From: Lycium barbarum
Lineage: Eukaryota; Streptophyta; Magnoliopsida; Solanales; Solanaceae
Direction of reading: 5' to 3'
Length of the DNA: 64,000 nt
Assembly (NCBI RefSeq): GCF_019175385.1
Contig: NC_083345.1
Span: 6,735,205-6,799,204 of the forward strand
Part shown: piece after piece, positions 1 to 12,602 of the stretch
Layout of the letters: each line of letters starts with the position of its first letter
Numbering within the stretch: position 1 is the first letter of the stretch
The notes under the pieces: model-generated
What the model was told of the DNA's origin: nothing
What the model saw: only the letters and a program-made list of their open reading frames with translations
Database searches by the model: none
Program-made: the position numbers and the translations under genes

Positions 1-90
1 ACTGCTGCAAATGCAGCGCGTGGAATAGAAATTCAACTGAATGAATCCACCATTATTGACTTAACGGGGGATACTTTGAGAATTACATAG
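1..90 (+). CDS. Possible 3' end of a gene entering from the left edge (partial)
   Basis: Frame 1 is open from the first base to a TAG at 88-90, giving 29 residues ending TGDTLRIT. Base composition is more balanced than the very AT-rich sequence that starts right after the stop, which is why a real coding end is suspected. No domain can be recognised in so short a piece, and an open frame of this length at a window edge can arise by chance. Confidence 0.3.
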   Translation, partial: TAANAARGIEIQLNESTIIDLTGDTLRIT

Positions 91-2456
91 ATATTGCTTG
101 ATTTTTTAATATGGGGTCCATTTTTTTTTATTTTGCTTGATTTTTTAAAATATGAGGTCCACGATTTTTTTTTTACATGAGTTGGAGGTAAAAAAAAAGT
201 ACCATATTTTTTTAGACTGTCTAAAAAAAATAATATAGCGGTTTTTGTGTTCAATTTAAATAGTTATTTTTTTTCCTGAATTTCTCTTTCTTAAATCTTC
301 TCTAAGCGTACCTTTACCATTTTCTGAACTTATTATCATTATTTAAATGTCCTATTTTTTTTCCTTCTTCACGTGGACCCCATCTTATTTTTTTTATCTC
401 TACTATTATGGAAGAGTAGGCCCCATCTTGTATTATATTTCAATTAATTGAAAAGATCAATAAATTATTTTACTTAGTCCGAATTTCATGCCATCATCTC
501 TTTCTACTCAACAACACTGAAAAACGCTTTCATGTGTCAGCATCTGCTGTAGTCTTAAATTTTTAAGTATAGACTAACTTCATCATTTTAAGAAAATATG
601 TGTATACGTTTCTTGACCATTTATATTTCGTATTCTCGATGTTATTCCTCATTATTTGTGTGAGACATATGTGTCTAAACTTATACCCAAAAGTATAAGT
701 TTTAAATCTTTTGGTTTTATGACTTCTTTAGCGGTTTTTGTGTTCAATATAAATAGTTATTTCTTTTTTCCTGAATTTCTCTTCTTTAAATTTTCTCTAA
801 GCGTACCTTTACCATTTTCTGAACTTATTTAAATGTCCTTTTTTTTTCCTTCTTCACGTGGACCCCACCTTATTATTATATTTTTTTTGCAATTATCTCT
901 TAATTCTTGACGTGGATCCCACCTTAATTCTTTTTAATTTTTTTTTCTACTATTATAGAAGAGTGGGCCCGACTTTTTTTTTTTTTTTTTTTTATAATTT
1001 ACTATTATAGAAGACCGTTTATATTTCGTCTTCTTGATGTTATTCCTCATTATTGGTGTGAGACGTATGTGTCTAAACTTATACCCAGAGGTATAAGTTT
1101 TAAATCTTTTGGTTTTATGACTTCTTTAGCAGTTTTTGTGTTCAATTTAAATCGTTATTTCTTTTTTCTCGAACTTCTCTTCTTTACATTTTCTCTAAGC
1201 ATACCTTTATCATTTTTGAACTTGTTACCATTATTTAAATATCTTTTTTTTCTTGTTGCAATTGTCTCCTACTTCTTCACGTGGATCCCACCTTTTTTTT
1301 TTTTTTTTGCAGTTATCTCTTAATTCTCCACACGAACTCCACCTTAATTTTTTTAATCTCTATATGTGGTAATGTTGCATTCATGTATTGCCAATTAATT
1401 CTTTAGATCATAGGTGCAAATTAGAGGCTGTTTTAGGGTGGATGTTGCAAGTTCAAATGAATTTAATACTTCCAGCTCGAAATATATACATGTATAGTGT
1501 AGTGCACACTTAACTTCTATGTATCTAGTTTGAAAGTAGACATACTCATACGGTAATTAAAAGAGTGGACTCCACCTTAATTTTTTTTCATTCCTATTAT
1601 TATAAGAGATTGGGCTCCACCTTAATTTTTGTACTATTAAAGAAGATTGAGGCTCACCTTATTATTATTATTTTTTTTTTTCCAGAGTGACTGGCAAATT
1701 CTTAGAGTGACTGACGACGATGATATAGAAACTGATGTTTCTATATCGTAGTAAAATGTCCTTGTACGGAAAAGAGTCACAAAAATCAATTAAGGGTGCT
1801 TTTATAAAGTAAAATTATGTTAAGTGACAACAATATTCGTGCTGATTTGATTAGAGAGCAACTTTCTTGCAAATCAATAAGCTGGATATGTTGGGTTTTT
1901 TTTCCTTCATACGGATTGCCAAAAGATTTGTAAAGAAAAGTCTACTTTTGAAAAGAAGCATATCTGGTTTCAAACTTTCAAAACTTCTTTAAAAAAATCT
2001 GCTCTAAACAATTGATCCATAATGCAACTCTTTGCTGTGCTCCAAACTTATTCCTATAATCCTATCCAATCCGTTGACTTTGTTTTTCCTAAAGAGAAGC
2101 TGAATCAATTAAAATAGATGACTTCTTTTTACAAAAGAGAAGCATAATCAATTAAAATAGACAAATAGACTAGAGAAAAAACAATGTACAATTCAAAATT
2201 TTTAAGTCCCCCCAAAAATCAAATCCGACCATGGTGTGATATATAGAATTCAACATTATTAAGATAGAACCTTATATACGTAGTATATATAATTATTGTT
2301 AGATATATATTTTAGAACTCACGATGTTTAAATTCTGAATCAGTTGCTTATTAATGTTACATGTATATATGGTTCTTTACGAAGGCAAATTGGTTTGACC
2401 CCACTACTGATCATCCCTACAGGATTAGTTTATTGTCCTCTTTGACTTAGTAAGAA
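91..2456. other. Intergenic, AT-rich, no gene seen
   Basis: Long T and A runs, no coding frame of note. It contains the degenerate repeat family at 236-1340 (listed separately) and short variations of a CACGTGGA-CCCCACCTTA motif followed by T tracts. From 1400 to 2456 nothing recognisable was seen. Confidence 0.5.
236..1340 (+). repeat. Three degenerate direct repeats
   Basis: A block containing GCGGTTTTTGTGTTCAAT, then TTCCTGAATTTCTCTT and CTAAGCGTACCTTTACCA, occurs near 236, 731 and 1130. Copies two and three also share about 100 bases of preceding sequence (from TTTATATTTCGT at about 620 and 1018 onward). Spacing is about 495 and 400 bp. The unit encodes nothing visible; it may be a local tandem duplication of an old element. 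Confidence 0.6.
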
Positions 2457-3001
2457 GTCGTTTGGACATGGTTTGAAATCATATTTGGACATATAATTTG
2501 GATATTTTAAGTTGTATTTTCTCTTATAGACATAAAAACTCACAAGTTGTGAAAACTATCAAAACATTTCAAATTCTTATACAATCTTACCAAACGAGCA
2601 AGTCATTCATAACAAAATTAATACGCTACTAGAAGGCCTTTCTAAAAAAATACAACATCAATTGATCAAACTTTAGTTCAATAAAAATGAAAAATTTGAC
2701 ATGAATAGTAATGTAACTACTTTTTAATAGAATCATCCCACATTGTAGACATAAATAAAGGTTGGCGGAAGTTAATGAGGCTGGTAAATGGTTGGTGGGA
2801 GTAATTGTTAAAAATATTTACCAACTTATATTATGGGTCTTTTTTTATAAAATATAAACTTATGGGTCAAGTTTTATATTTAAAATTTTTGAAATCCCAA
2901 ATCATGCCTTTTTGGATGATTTGGGGTTTGAAACCATGAGATGAAATGCATATTCAAACGCTGATTTCATCTCATGGTTTCAAACCGCATGTCCAAATGC
3001 C
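2457..3001. mobile_element. MITE-like element with inverted ends
   Basis: The left end GTCGTTTGGACATGGTTTGA and the reverse complement of the right end (GGCATTTGGACATGCGGTTT, reading in from 3001) form imperfect terminal inverted repeats of about 30 bp. The interior is AT-rich and non-coding. No clear target-site duplication was found, so the superfamily is not assigned. Confidence 0.55.
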
Positions 3002-3179
3002 TACAGAGTTTAAGAAACTTCATAAAGGTGAGTGATAAGACAAGATTAATTAACTTCTAGAGCAAAGCCACATGATGGTCTTAGCTCTGGTACTTACTCC
3101 AGTATTAGATTTTCATGCAAACGCAACATGTGCCTCACAGTCCTAGTAAAAAGTTTACAATAGGAGCTATGTCTTAAGG

Positions 3180-3605
3180 TGTGTTTGGTATGGAGGAGAA
3201 TGTTTTCTTAAAAAATAAACAAACTTTCTTTGTTTTTCTATTTGATTAGTAAGCAGAAATATTGTTCCGAAGGCATTACATATAGATAAATATTATAAAA
3301 GTGAAGGAGCATGGGGTCGGGGGTTAGGCTTGGGGGGTGATCGAGGTAGGGCGTTCTCGGGTGTGGGGGCAGTGGTAGGGGTTGGGGTGGTGGTGGTGGT
3401 GGGAGCATGGGTGTTGGGGCGGGTTGCGGGTAAGGGGGTGAAAGTTGGCGGTGGGGAGGATATATATATATATAATCGGTGTGGAATGTCATCTATGAAA
3501 TTTCTTTATTTAAACTTTCATCAGAAAAGTCATTTTCCTTAAGCTTCTTGTTCCTTAGAAAAATTGTTTTCCAAAATATTTTTTCCAATCAAATATGAGA
3601 AAATT
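3180..3605. repeat. G-rich island inside an AT-rich repeat
   Basis: Bases 3300-3460 are extremely G-skewed on the plus strand, with many runs of three to six G (GGGGTCGGGGGTTAGG, then GGTGGTGGTGGTGGG). The flanks (GTGTTTGGTATGGAGGA on the left, TTTTCCAATCAAATATGAG on the right) are inverted-repeat-like. The glycine/valine-rich plus-strand frame and proline-rich minus-strand frame here are composition artefacts, not genes. G-quadruplex formation on the plus strand is plausible. Confidence 0.5.
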
Positions 3606-4290
3606 GAAAAATATTTTCTTCCCTATTAGAACACTTTTGTGATGAAACTCTTAAGGTAAAGTAATTCAAGTAAAGTCAAATCTTTCATCAATGAGTATGG
3701 TGGGATCGATGAATGAGATCTTTTTAACATTAACCAAATATTTTAAATTATATTCGAGCTTTGGTTTGAGAATTTTTTTCCTCCTTTTGTGGCTCTTAAG
3801 CAGCACGAAACGAATTAGTCGAGCTAGCTCTAAACTTCAAATCGAATTTACAAAGAAAAGAAAAAAGTAAAGTCAAAGATGTAGCCTCTCATGACGATAC
3901 ATATAAGCTAGCCATCATTAAGTGAAATAGTGAAAAGAAAAGTCCTAATCAAAAACATCATATTCTTTGCAACTGTCTACAATGAAAGGTGTAATTATAA
4001 TTAAAAAAAAGTAAAGAGTCTTCTTCCTAACTGTATAAAAAGGTGAAAACCTAACCCAAATTTTGTTTCTATTCCAAACTTTCTCTTTTGGCCAATCAAG
4101 TCATGTTTTCACACTACACATAATCCATGTTTTTCAATGAATTTGGTGAAAAACATAGAAAGACAATAAAGGGGGACTAATATAAAGTTGTATTCCTTAA
4201 CAAACACATTCTGTGATTCATAATTAAAATCTCATCTTTAGTTTTTTTTAAGGAAACTGGAATATTTATATTAATACTAATATTGTTCAG
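3606..4290. other. Intergenic, nothing recognised
   Basis: AT-rich sequence without coding frames, terminal repeats or RNA signals that I can support. Confidence 0.4.
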
Positions 4291-4299
4291 AAATATTAC

Positions 4300-4660
4300 A
4301 ACCCACAGATATGCCTTTTTATTAGGGCATTCTGATTTCCAATCTAAGTTCAACTAGTTTAAGTACATATAACACTATCCGAAATAATTCTGTCAAAATG
4401 TGTTCCCTCTCTATCTTATTTAGTTTGTTCTGCATTGGGAACTTCCTTAGCCAAAATATATGCTACTTTATTGCCCTGCCTAAAATTATGGTTGATCATC
4501 AGCTACTCTACATGGAGCATTAACCACCTGCAATCACGAATAATGGTGTCATATATATGTTGAATATTCTAGTTCTAACTTGTGACTGCCTCTGTTGAGT
4601 CTGTTTCGATCTCCAATAGGCTAATCTTGAAATCCCTTGCTATTTGAATTAAGACCTTCT
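4300..4660 (-). pseudogene. Relic of a plant LINE-type RNase H (RVT_3) domain
   Basis: Reading the minus strand, broken frames give IETDSTEAVT, DCRWLM and NHNFRQGNKVAYILAKE in the right order. These match the conserved blocks of the RNase H-like domain that ends many plant non-LTR reverse transcriptases (a catalytic Asp in the ETDS block, then the H-x-x-R-x-x-N-x-x-A block). Stops and frame changes interrupt it, so it is dead. A host gene with the same domain is a less likely source. Confidence 0.6.
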
Positions 4661-5055
4661 TGCTTATTAAAATGTTATTGATAATACAGTAGGAATCGAT
4701 TTTCTTTATTTTCATTTAATAAACTAAATAGGTAAATTCAATAATGGTACAGACAAGCCACTATAATCATCAACATCACTAGCTAAATGATAGTTGAAGA
4801 TTTTTTTTTTTTAAATAGAAAGAATAGTTGCAGTGAATGCTCTAGTAGTAGTACTATAATTACACATCATGAAGATTGATAAATAGTTTAGTAAATACCA
4901 GTGGCGCACTATCTCTTCATTTGATTTGAATCATCCTGATTTAGCTGTTCAGACTAAGAAAAATGACATGGTTAATGTACATGATATATACAAGTAAAAC
5001 TATAGATAAAAACATGTATGATTAAGTCTGGTGTACTGTTTTGATGACACTATAT

Positions 5056-5227
5056 CTTGGTCTTGGTCACTACCCAGTGTAATCCCACAATAGTGAGGTC
5101 TGGGGAGGGTAAGATGTACGCAGCCTTACCCCTACCTGGGTAGGGAGACTGTTTCCGATTGACCCTCGGCAACCCTCCTCCTTTATCCGGGCTTGGGACC
5201 GGCAATGTGAGCGAGCTCACACAGGGT
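5056..5227 (+). mobile_element. SINE, TS-like family
   Basis: The body contains CCCAGTGTAATCCCACAAT, GTCTGGGGAGGGTAAGATGT, ACGCAGCCTTACCCCTACC and CTGTTTCCGATTGACCCTCG, the series of blocks I know from the TS-type SINEs that are abundant in Solanaceae. It is flanked by an 11-bp direct repeat, TGACACTATAT, at 5045-5055 and 5228-5238, a typical target-site duplication of retroposition. The exact family name is from memory. Confidence 0.75.
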
Positions 5228-5238
5228 TGACACTATAT

Positions 5239-6224
5239 ATTGTTGAAAAACTCTTAGAGTTGAGGGGAATGAAGCCTGGTCCGAAATAACTCATTATAAA
5301 ATAATTGATTGATCGACTTTGATATGTGACGGATCTAGAATTTAAGTTCTAAAATATATATATGTACTTGTTTTTCATACATATACAGGGTTCAACGACC
5401 CTGAAACCCAAGGTTGAATCCGCCACTGACTCTTTTATAGAATGATTTCGAACCAGACAACATTCTCCCCAACAAAATCTTGGTTTTCCCATCATGTTTC
5501 ACTTTGGAGTAAAGAAGAAGAAGAGGAGGAGGAATATGAATATATAATATTGGAGTTGAGACTCAGAAAGAGAGATATCTTGATTTTGGTTTAAAGGACC
5601 ATATGCATGACATACATATAGGACCCTTAATATATATACGTAAAGAATGACTATTTTGCCCTTTTGCTTTTCTAGCTATTATTTTTATAGTTCTTTTCTA
5701 TTTTTAAGAATTCGTGTTAATTTCGAACGGTAAAAATAGATTAGGTAATTGAATAATTAATTTTATTAAGATTTGGTATAGTTTTAGTTAGGGGAAGTAA
5801 TGGCCAGTTGCCTCTTACCAATTCGTCTATAAGTATGGTAAGGGAGAATCAAAGATCATTTGACTTCACAATTAATTAAAATGAATCTTAATAACAAAAC
5901 AATACATAGTCAAATAGACAATGGAGTATATATCTTCGCACAAATTAATTCTACACATCAAGGATAAGCTTGGTTAATTAGGGGGAGTTGACTACTTGAG
6001 TTAGACCATTTGCCTCTTACAAATTAATTTAGTTGGAGTTAAGGCCATTTGCCTCTTACTTACAATTTAATAAAGTCCAAATTACAATTCCTTAACAAGT
6101 ACGTGGACCATGGTAGAAATAGAGAATCAAGGCTTTTAGCCCCCCTTACCCTGCCCACCCGACAAACCCATGTTCTAAAATAACCCGATTATCATTAGTA
6201 AAAAGTGTAGAAAATGAAAAAAAA
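5239..6224. other. Intergenic, no gene seen
   Basis: AT-rich. A short repeat-like piece at about 5330-5430 starts GACGGATCTAGAATTTAAG and ends GAATCCGCCACTGA, reminiscent of a decayed hAT-type MITE. A purine microsatellite (GAAGAAGAAGAGGAGGAGG) lies near 5515. Nothing else can be supported. Confidence 0.4.
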
Positions 6225-6701
6225 ATGGTCTGTTATGTTTGGTGTAGGCTTAAAATAGTCTCTTGAATATATTTTTAAGCAGTTTTGGTCCTTTAAGTTG
6301 TCAAAAAGATTTAATTTCCGTCAAGTACTTTAACAAACTATGTCTTAGATTTAAGGGAACCGTGAAAAAAATAAATCACCAGAAATACTGATAAAGTTCC
6401 GTTAAATTCTATAGACCGCAACATAAAATACTGCACTGGACACTGAAAAATAGCAAAAGGCGCACCAAATTCTAGAAATAGACCAAGAATTAGCATTAAC
6501 TATAAAAACTACACGTCAAAATATGAGTTTTCGCTAAAAAAGAAAATTCACAATTCCCCTGATCAATTTTAAACAAAATTTATTACGTAAATATTTGATT
6601 GAGACCAAAAGTGTTCACTTTTAGCAAATTTAAAGAATCAAAATTGATCAAAAGTATATTTAAGGGATTACTTTTGAACCTACCCAAACATAAGGGACCA
6701 T
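6225..6701. mobile_element. MITE-like element with ~37-bp inverted ends
   Basis: The left end ATGGTCTGTTATGTTTGGTG and the inverted right end ATGGTCCCTTATGTTTGGGT pair over about 37 bp at roughly 80% identity. The 477-bp interior has no reading frame. The A/T-rich flanks do not allow a target-site duplication to be fixed. Confidence 0.55.
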
Positions 6702-7181
6702 TTTTATTATTCTCTGTAGAGAGTGTAGCTATAACTATTATCTCTCTCTAATATAACTGTCCAATCAAGAATCATTATCGGCTAACATGAATATTTGGAA
6801 ATACAGCGCAACAATTACCATTAAGCACACACGTGTGTATATATATATATATAAAACTAGGTATAAATAAGGTGATATAACACATTTTTATGACCAATGC
6901 AAATGTATTTATCTTTTATCTCCTTTTTCTTTTTACCTTTTTTAATTCCCTTTTATACTAAAAAAACAACACTATAGAAGAGGATAAAAAGAAGAAAATA
7001 ATGACCCGCTTGGTGACTTTTTAAAGTTGCAGTTATGACATTCTTAATACCTGCATTTATAACATTTATAAATGAAAGAATTAAAGACACGCAAAGAAAG
7101 GAGAGTAAAAGCTAGCAATTCTATTTACGATATCAATCCAAAGGGCAATAATATGTAAAGTCAAGCAGAGAATCACAAAGC
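6702..7181. other. Intergenic, no gene seen
   Basis: AT-rich, with a TA microsatellite at about 6840. Nothing else supported. Confidence 0.4.
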
Positions 7182-7463
7182 ATTTCAAACAGGGGCGGAT
7201 CTAGTAAGGCGGGTGGGGATGCCACGCCACCCGCACACTTCGAGCAAAATCTTGTATATATATGTGAGTATATATGGAAAATAGTATAAATATGTAAAAT
7301 GACACTCCGACTAACAAATGATTGTTTGGTGCCACTGGTGAAGGGCCGAAAGTTGTGCCCACAGCACCTGGGATCAAGTCCAACTTGCACCAATTTTTTT
7401 AAAGACTTCTCTTTTCTAAGAAGCTTACAGAAGATTCGTTTCTCCTTTTTTCTTATTTTCTTT

Positions 7464-7918
7464 TGTAGGAATTATTAGAGACGATGATGATGATAAGAGA
7501 GAAGACGATGATGATAAACGATGATGAAGATATCGATGATATCGATGAGTATTCAACCGGGTTCAAAGTTTATGGGCTGATGTATGGGCTCTTACAATTA
7601 TTTGTTCTAATGGGCTACTGCAGTGATTTAATGATATGGCCCAATACCAGCAGAACAAAGATATGGCCCAAATGCCCAATGCCTTGATAGATAATATTAC
7701 CCATGTGATCAATTAATTGAACAAGGACAAGTCACTATCAGATTTACATAGAAAGGAATAAAGTTAGTTAGAGAATAGCCAATAGGAATTAGACAAAATT
7801 GTATAGGAATTAAACATTATTCTTTTATTTTATTTAGGATACATGTACAAATAGGTGCACCTTCCTTTTGAGAAATAGACACAGAATTTCCAAAATCATC
7901 TTCCATTACATTTGTACA
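7464..7918 (+). repeat. Copia 5' LTR
   Basis: 455 bp, starts TGTAGGAATT and ends TTTGTACA. Compared with the 3' copy it has about three substitutions and two single-base indels, and lacks one extra 24-bp copy of a GATGATGATGATAAGAGAGA unit. The LTR is rich in GATGATGAT repeats near its start. Confidence 0.93.
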
Positions 7919-7930
7919 TGGTATCAGAGC
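7919..7930 (+). promoter_or_regulatory. Primer binding site, initiator tRNA-Met
   Basis: TGGTATCAGAGC immediately follows the 5' LTR. This is the standard plant copia primer site complementary to the 3' end of initiator tRNA-Met. Confidence 0.93.
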
Positions 7931-7997
7931 AGTAAGCTCGATCCAGTCCAAATATCAACATAAATCATATTTTGTGTATCTTCTTCAGTGAAGTCAA

Positions 7998-10900
7998 ATG
8001 GCTCAATCACCACCAACTGCTGCTGAAACGAGCAGCACTGAAAAAGCAGTCACATATGAAGCCAATCACCCCTATCATCTCAACAATTCAGATTCACCAG
8101 GAATGACACTAGTTAATAGTGTGTTTGATGGTAGAGGATACCCGGGATGGAGGAGATCTATTCTCTTATCTCTCTCAACCAAGAAGAAGCTTGGTTTCAT
8201 CAATGGAACCTGCAAATCTCCAGATCTGAACTCTGCAGAATATGAACAATGGTCATGTGCCAATGATATGGTCATTACTTGGATCACAAATGCATTGACA
8301 AAAGACATTGCTGACAGTGTTATACACTCTAATACAGCACAGGAATTGTGGGAAAGTCTAGAGCAAATGTTTGGAAGGTCAAATGGTGCCAAACTCTAGC
8401 ACTTACAAAAGGAAATAACAAGTCTGGTTCAAGGTAATGATGATGTTGCTAAGTATTTCACCAAACTCCAGAAATTATGGGATGAATTAGATGCTATTCA
8501 TGTCATTGTATGCTGCTCATGTCCTTGTGTATGTGAGGGTAAAGAAAAACTAACAAAATCTCTACAGGATCAAAGACTAATTCAGTTTTTGATGGGGTTA
8601 AATGGCATTTATACACAGGCAAGAGGGAATATTCTAATGATGAATCCCTTGCCTAGTATGGACCTTGCATAGTCACTACTTTTGCAAGATGAGAACCAGA
8701 GAGAAGTGTATGCAAATGCACACTCAACATCTGATTCTACATCTTTTATGGCTGCTGGATTAAGTCAACAGCCCCATGCTCAGTTGTTTAGTGAGTTTGC
8801 AGCTTTCATGGCATTAGGGAATGAGAAACAGGTTCAGAAATTTAAGAACCATTCATTCAAAGGAGGAAACACACCACAGAGGTTTAACAATTCTGCTCAG
8901 AGGTTTGTTAAGCCACAACAAAGGTTTAAAGGAAAGAAAAAGTACAACCCAAATGTTAACTGCACATATTGTGGGAAAACAGGACACACACAGGATGATT
9001 GTTACAAGTTGCATGGATTCCCACCTGATTTTGAGTTCACTGACTCTAAAGAATATCAAGGTACTATCAAGGCAAATGCAGTAGTAACACATGAGGAGGA
9101 AGAAAGCATGGGTGGATACAACAATGATATCAACAGGAATCTGGCACAGCAATACACCAAGGAAGAAATTAAGGAAATGATGCATTTATACAAACAAGCA
9201 AAACTGGGGCAATTAGGAAATCCAAGCATAAATGCTAATGCTGTGGCTGGTACTATTCTTAAATACTCTAATTCAGTTTTTAGCAGTCTCAATTCAAGCA
9301 CCTGGATAATTGATTCAGGAGCATCAGAACACATGTGTTATAATCCTAATTCATTCATGTTTCTCATTCCTCTTCCTGTACCTTTGAACATTAATTTACC
9401 TAACTCTTTCAAGGTAAATGTTACTCATACAGGAAGCATTCCTATTCTGCCAAGTCTCATTTTGGAAAATGTTCTCCATGTTCTAGAATTTCAGTATAAC
9501 TTATTATCTGTGCATAAGTTATGTGTTCAAATCAAGTGTGATGCAATATTTACATGTAGTAAGTGTCTCTTGTAGGACCATTCAATGAGGAGTCCTCAAG
9601 TTTTTGGTGAAGTGAGAGAAGGACTATATCTACTGGAACCTACTGATTCTAAGTCTATGTGTTTATTTAATGCAAATGTTCTTTCAATTCCAAAAGGAAG
9701 AAATTCCAATTCAGAATCTGTTGCTATTTCTGCACATGTTAAAGCTAATTCTAATGTAAAACTTTGGCATGTAAGGTTGGGGCATCTCCCATTTTCAGTA
9801 ATGAAGCATTTACATTTCCTTCATTGTGATTCTATTTCTGATTTCATCTGTGATGTGTGTCCTAAAGCTAAACAAACTAAGCTTCCATTTCATGTGAGTA
9901 GTATCAAAACAAAAGAAATATTTAAACTCATTCACATTGATACATGGGGACCATATAAATCAACCACTTACAATGGATTTAGATATTTCCTAACTATTAT
10001 GGATGATTTTAGTAGAGGAACTTGGACATTTTTGTTAAGCACCAAGAGTAATGCTTTTCTCATTCTCAAGAGTTTTCTTTCTATGGTTGAAAGACAGTTT
10101 CATGTGAAGGTGAAGATGATAAGATCTGATAATGCCCTAGAATTAGGAAAAGGGACACAAGAGGCAACTTATTTTGCTTCAGAGGGGATCATTCATCAAA
10201 TGTCTTGTGTAGGGACCCCTCAACAGAATGGCATTGTTGAAAGGAAACACAGACATCTCTTAGAAATTGCAAGAGGTCTGATGTTTCAATCCAACATGCC
10301 TGTTACTTACTAGGGGGAGTGTATTCTAACAGCTACATACATTATAAACAGATTGCCTTCTAGTGTCCTCAAAGGGAAAACTCCTTATGAAATCATTTTC
10401 AAACAATTGCCAGATTACTCTCACCTAAGGAATTTTGGGTGTTTGTGTTATGCCTCTACTCTAACTCAGGGAAGGAGTAAGTTTGATCACAGGGCAAAGG
10501 CTTGTGTGTTGTTAGGATATCCTTTGACCCCAAAAGGATACAAATTATTAGAATTAGATACCAAGAAAGTTGTGGTGTCTAGGGATGTCAAATTTCATGA
10601 GAATCATTACCCTTTTGCTGTTTCTACTGCATCTAAGGTACCTATTTTTTCAGATCATTCATCACATATTTTTTTGGACACCACTTCTTCACCATTTGAT
10701 ATGACTAGTCCTGATGCAACACATGATCAGTCTCCTTCCAGTTCTTCCAGTTCCCTGACAAATACACCTGATTCTTCCTTATCTTCTCATTCATTTTCTG
10801 ATCATTCTGATCCCACTACATGTCCTATCTCTCCTCCTATCTCTACTGATTTAACCCATGCTATTAACTCTCAACTTGAACCACAACCCAGAAGGTCAGC

Positions 10901-12602
10901 CAGATCAAACAAAGGAACTCTTCCTTCCCACCTTAATGAATATTTTTGTAACACTATTTTTCTTAGTAATGTTACAGAGTCCTGTTTTGCTACTCTTACT
11001 ACACCCACCATTCTATCTTTCAATGCTCTTTCTAAGCCAAATCAACTCATTTTAGAATCTGTTGCTACAATTAAAGAACCTACCAGTTTTAATCAGGCTT
11101 GTCATCATCCTGGATGGCTGAAGGCCATGGAAGATGACCTAGAGGCACTACAATCAAATCAAACTTGAGATTTAGTTTCTTTACCCCCAGGAAGAAAAGC
11201 TCTTCCTTGCAAATGGGTATATAAAGTCAAACAATATGCAGATGGTACTATAGAAAGGTTAAAGGCTCGACTAGTCATAAGAGGGGATATACAGACTGAG
11301 GGGGTTGATTTCAATGAGACTTTCTCCCCAGTAGTTAAAATGACTACAATAAGATGTTTGCTAGCTATTGCAGTAAAGAAAGGTTGGGATGCGTCACAAT
11401 TTGATGTGAATAATGCCTTCTTGCAAGGTGATTTACAAGAAGAAGTCTACATGAAATTTCCCTCTGGTTTAGATCCCCCTATTCCTGGTTTGGTGTGCAT
11501 ACTTAGAAAGTCTCTATATGGTTTAAAACAAGCCTCCAGGCAGTGGTATGCCAAGCTTGCTGGTGCATTAACATTTAAAGGATACACAGCCTCACTCAAT
11601 GATTACTCTCTTTACTTTAAACATACAGGATCTTTGGTCTCTATTGTTGCAGTGTATGTTGATGACATACTTATTACTGGCAACAATCATCAGGAAATTA
11701 AGAATCTTAAGATGTTTCTTCATTCAGAATTCAAGATTAAGGATGTTGGTCTCATCCACTATTTCTTGGGAATGGAAATTTTAAGGGAAGATCATGGTAT
11801 GATTATCAGTCAGAACCTTGGACCTCCTCGATGAATTTGATGTTTCCCACCTTGCCTCTGTTTCTTCTCCAATGGATCCATCAGCAAAATTATCTGCAAC
11901 AACAGGAGAAATATTATCAGATTCCACCACCTATAGACATCTTGTTGGAAAATTGAATTATTTGACTCATACTAGGCCGGATTTATCTTTTGCTGTGTTG
12001 ACACTGAGTCAATTTATGCAAACGCCTACTATAGATCATTTCAATGCGGGATTGCGAGTGTTACGTTACCTTAAGAAATACCCCTGCCATGGGATTCTTC
12101 TCAATGCTTCACCAACCTTTTCTCTATCTGCCTTCTGTGATGCCGATTGGGCGACTTGCCGTGACATTCGTCGTTCTGTAAGTGGGTTTTTTTATTAGCA
12201 CTTATTTATTGGAAGTCCAAGAAACAAGCTTCCGTCTCTTTATCCTCCGCCGAGGCTGAATACCGCTCCATGCGGCGATTGGTTGCGGAATTAACCTGGA
12301 TGACTCGTTTGCTCTCAGATCTGTCGATTTCTTCTCTGATTTCGGTGCCTATACATTCTGACAGCAAGGCGACTATCGACATTGCTCGGAATCCCGTGTT
12401 TCATGAAAGAACGAAACACGTTGAGCTAGATTGCCATTTTGTCCGGCAACAGTATCTCTCCGGATTGATTTCACTTTCTTTTGTGCCATCAAAGGACCAA
12501 CTTGCCGATATTTTCAGGAAATCTCTAGCTGGCCCGTCGCATCATCATCTTCTTCGCAAGTTGGGAGTCACTAAGATCCCCTCCAACTTGAAGGGGGTGT
12601 AG
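7998..12602 (+). pseudogene. Copia gag-pol polyprotein, inactivated
   Basis: One frame starting with the ATG at 7998 carries gag, with a CX2CX4HX4C zinc knuckle at 8961-9002. It continues through an aspartic protease (WIIDSGASEHMC, about 9303), integrase (HHCC region from about 9770; DTWG, SDNALE and ERKHRH blocks up to 10250), reverse transcriptase ([10 protein letters not shown]; catalytic YVDD at 11655-11666) and RNase H (FCDADWA; DSKATIDIARNP; DQLADIF). Stops in frame are TAG at 8397, 8670, 9573 and 10311 and TGA at 11166. Near 11815 the frame shifts with loss of sequence, and near 12200 it shifts back, again with bases missing. It cannot make a functional polyprotein as it stands. Confidence 0.93.
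12589..12597 (+). promoter_or_regulatory. Polypurine tract
   Basis: TTGAAGGGGG directly abuts the 3' LTR start; this is the plus-strand primer site for reverse transcription. Confidence 0.85.

Noticed and set aside
3238..3542. Proline-rich and glycine/valine-rich open frames on opposite strands
   Set aside because: They are produced by the G-rich island; both frames are low complexity and end with the island.
9056..9334. Minus-strand open frames inside the copia gag region
   Set aside because: They mirror the real plus-strand coding frame and contain no recognisable domain.
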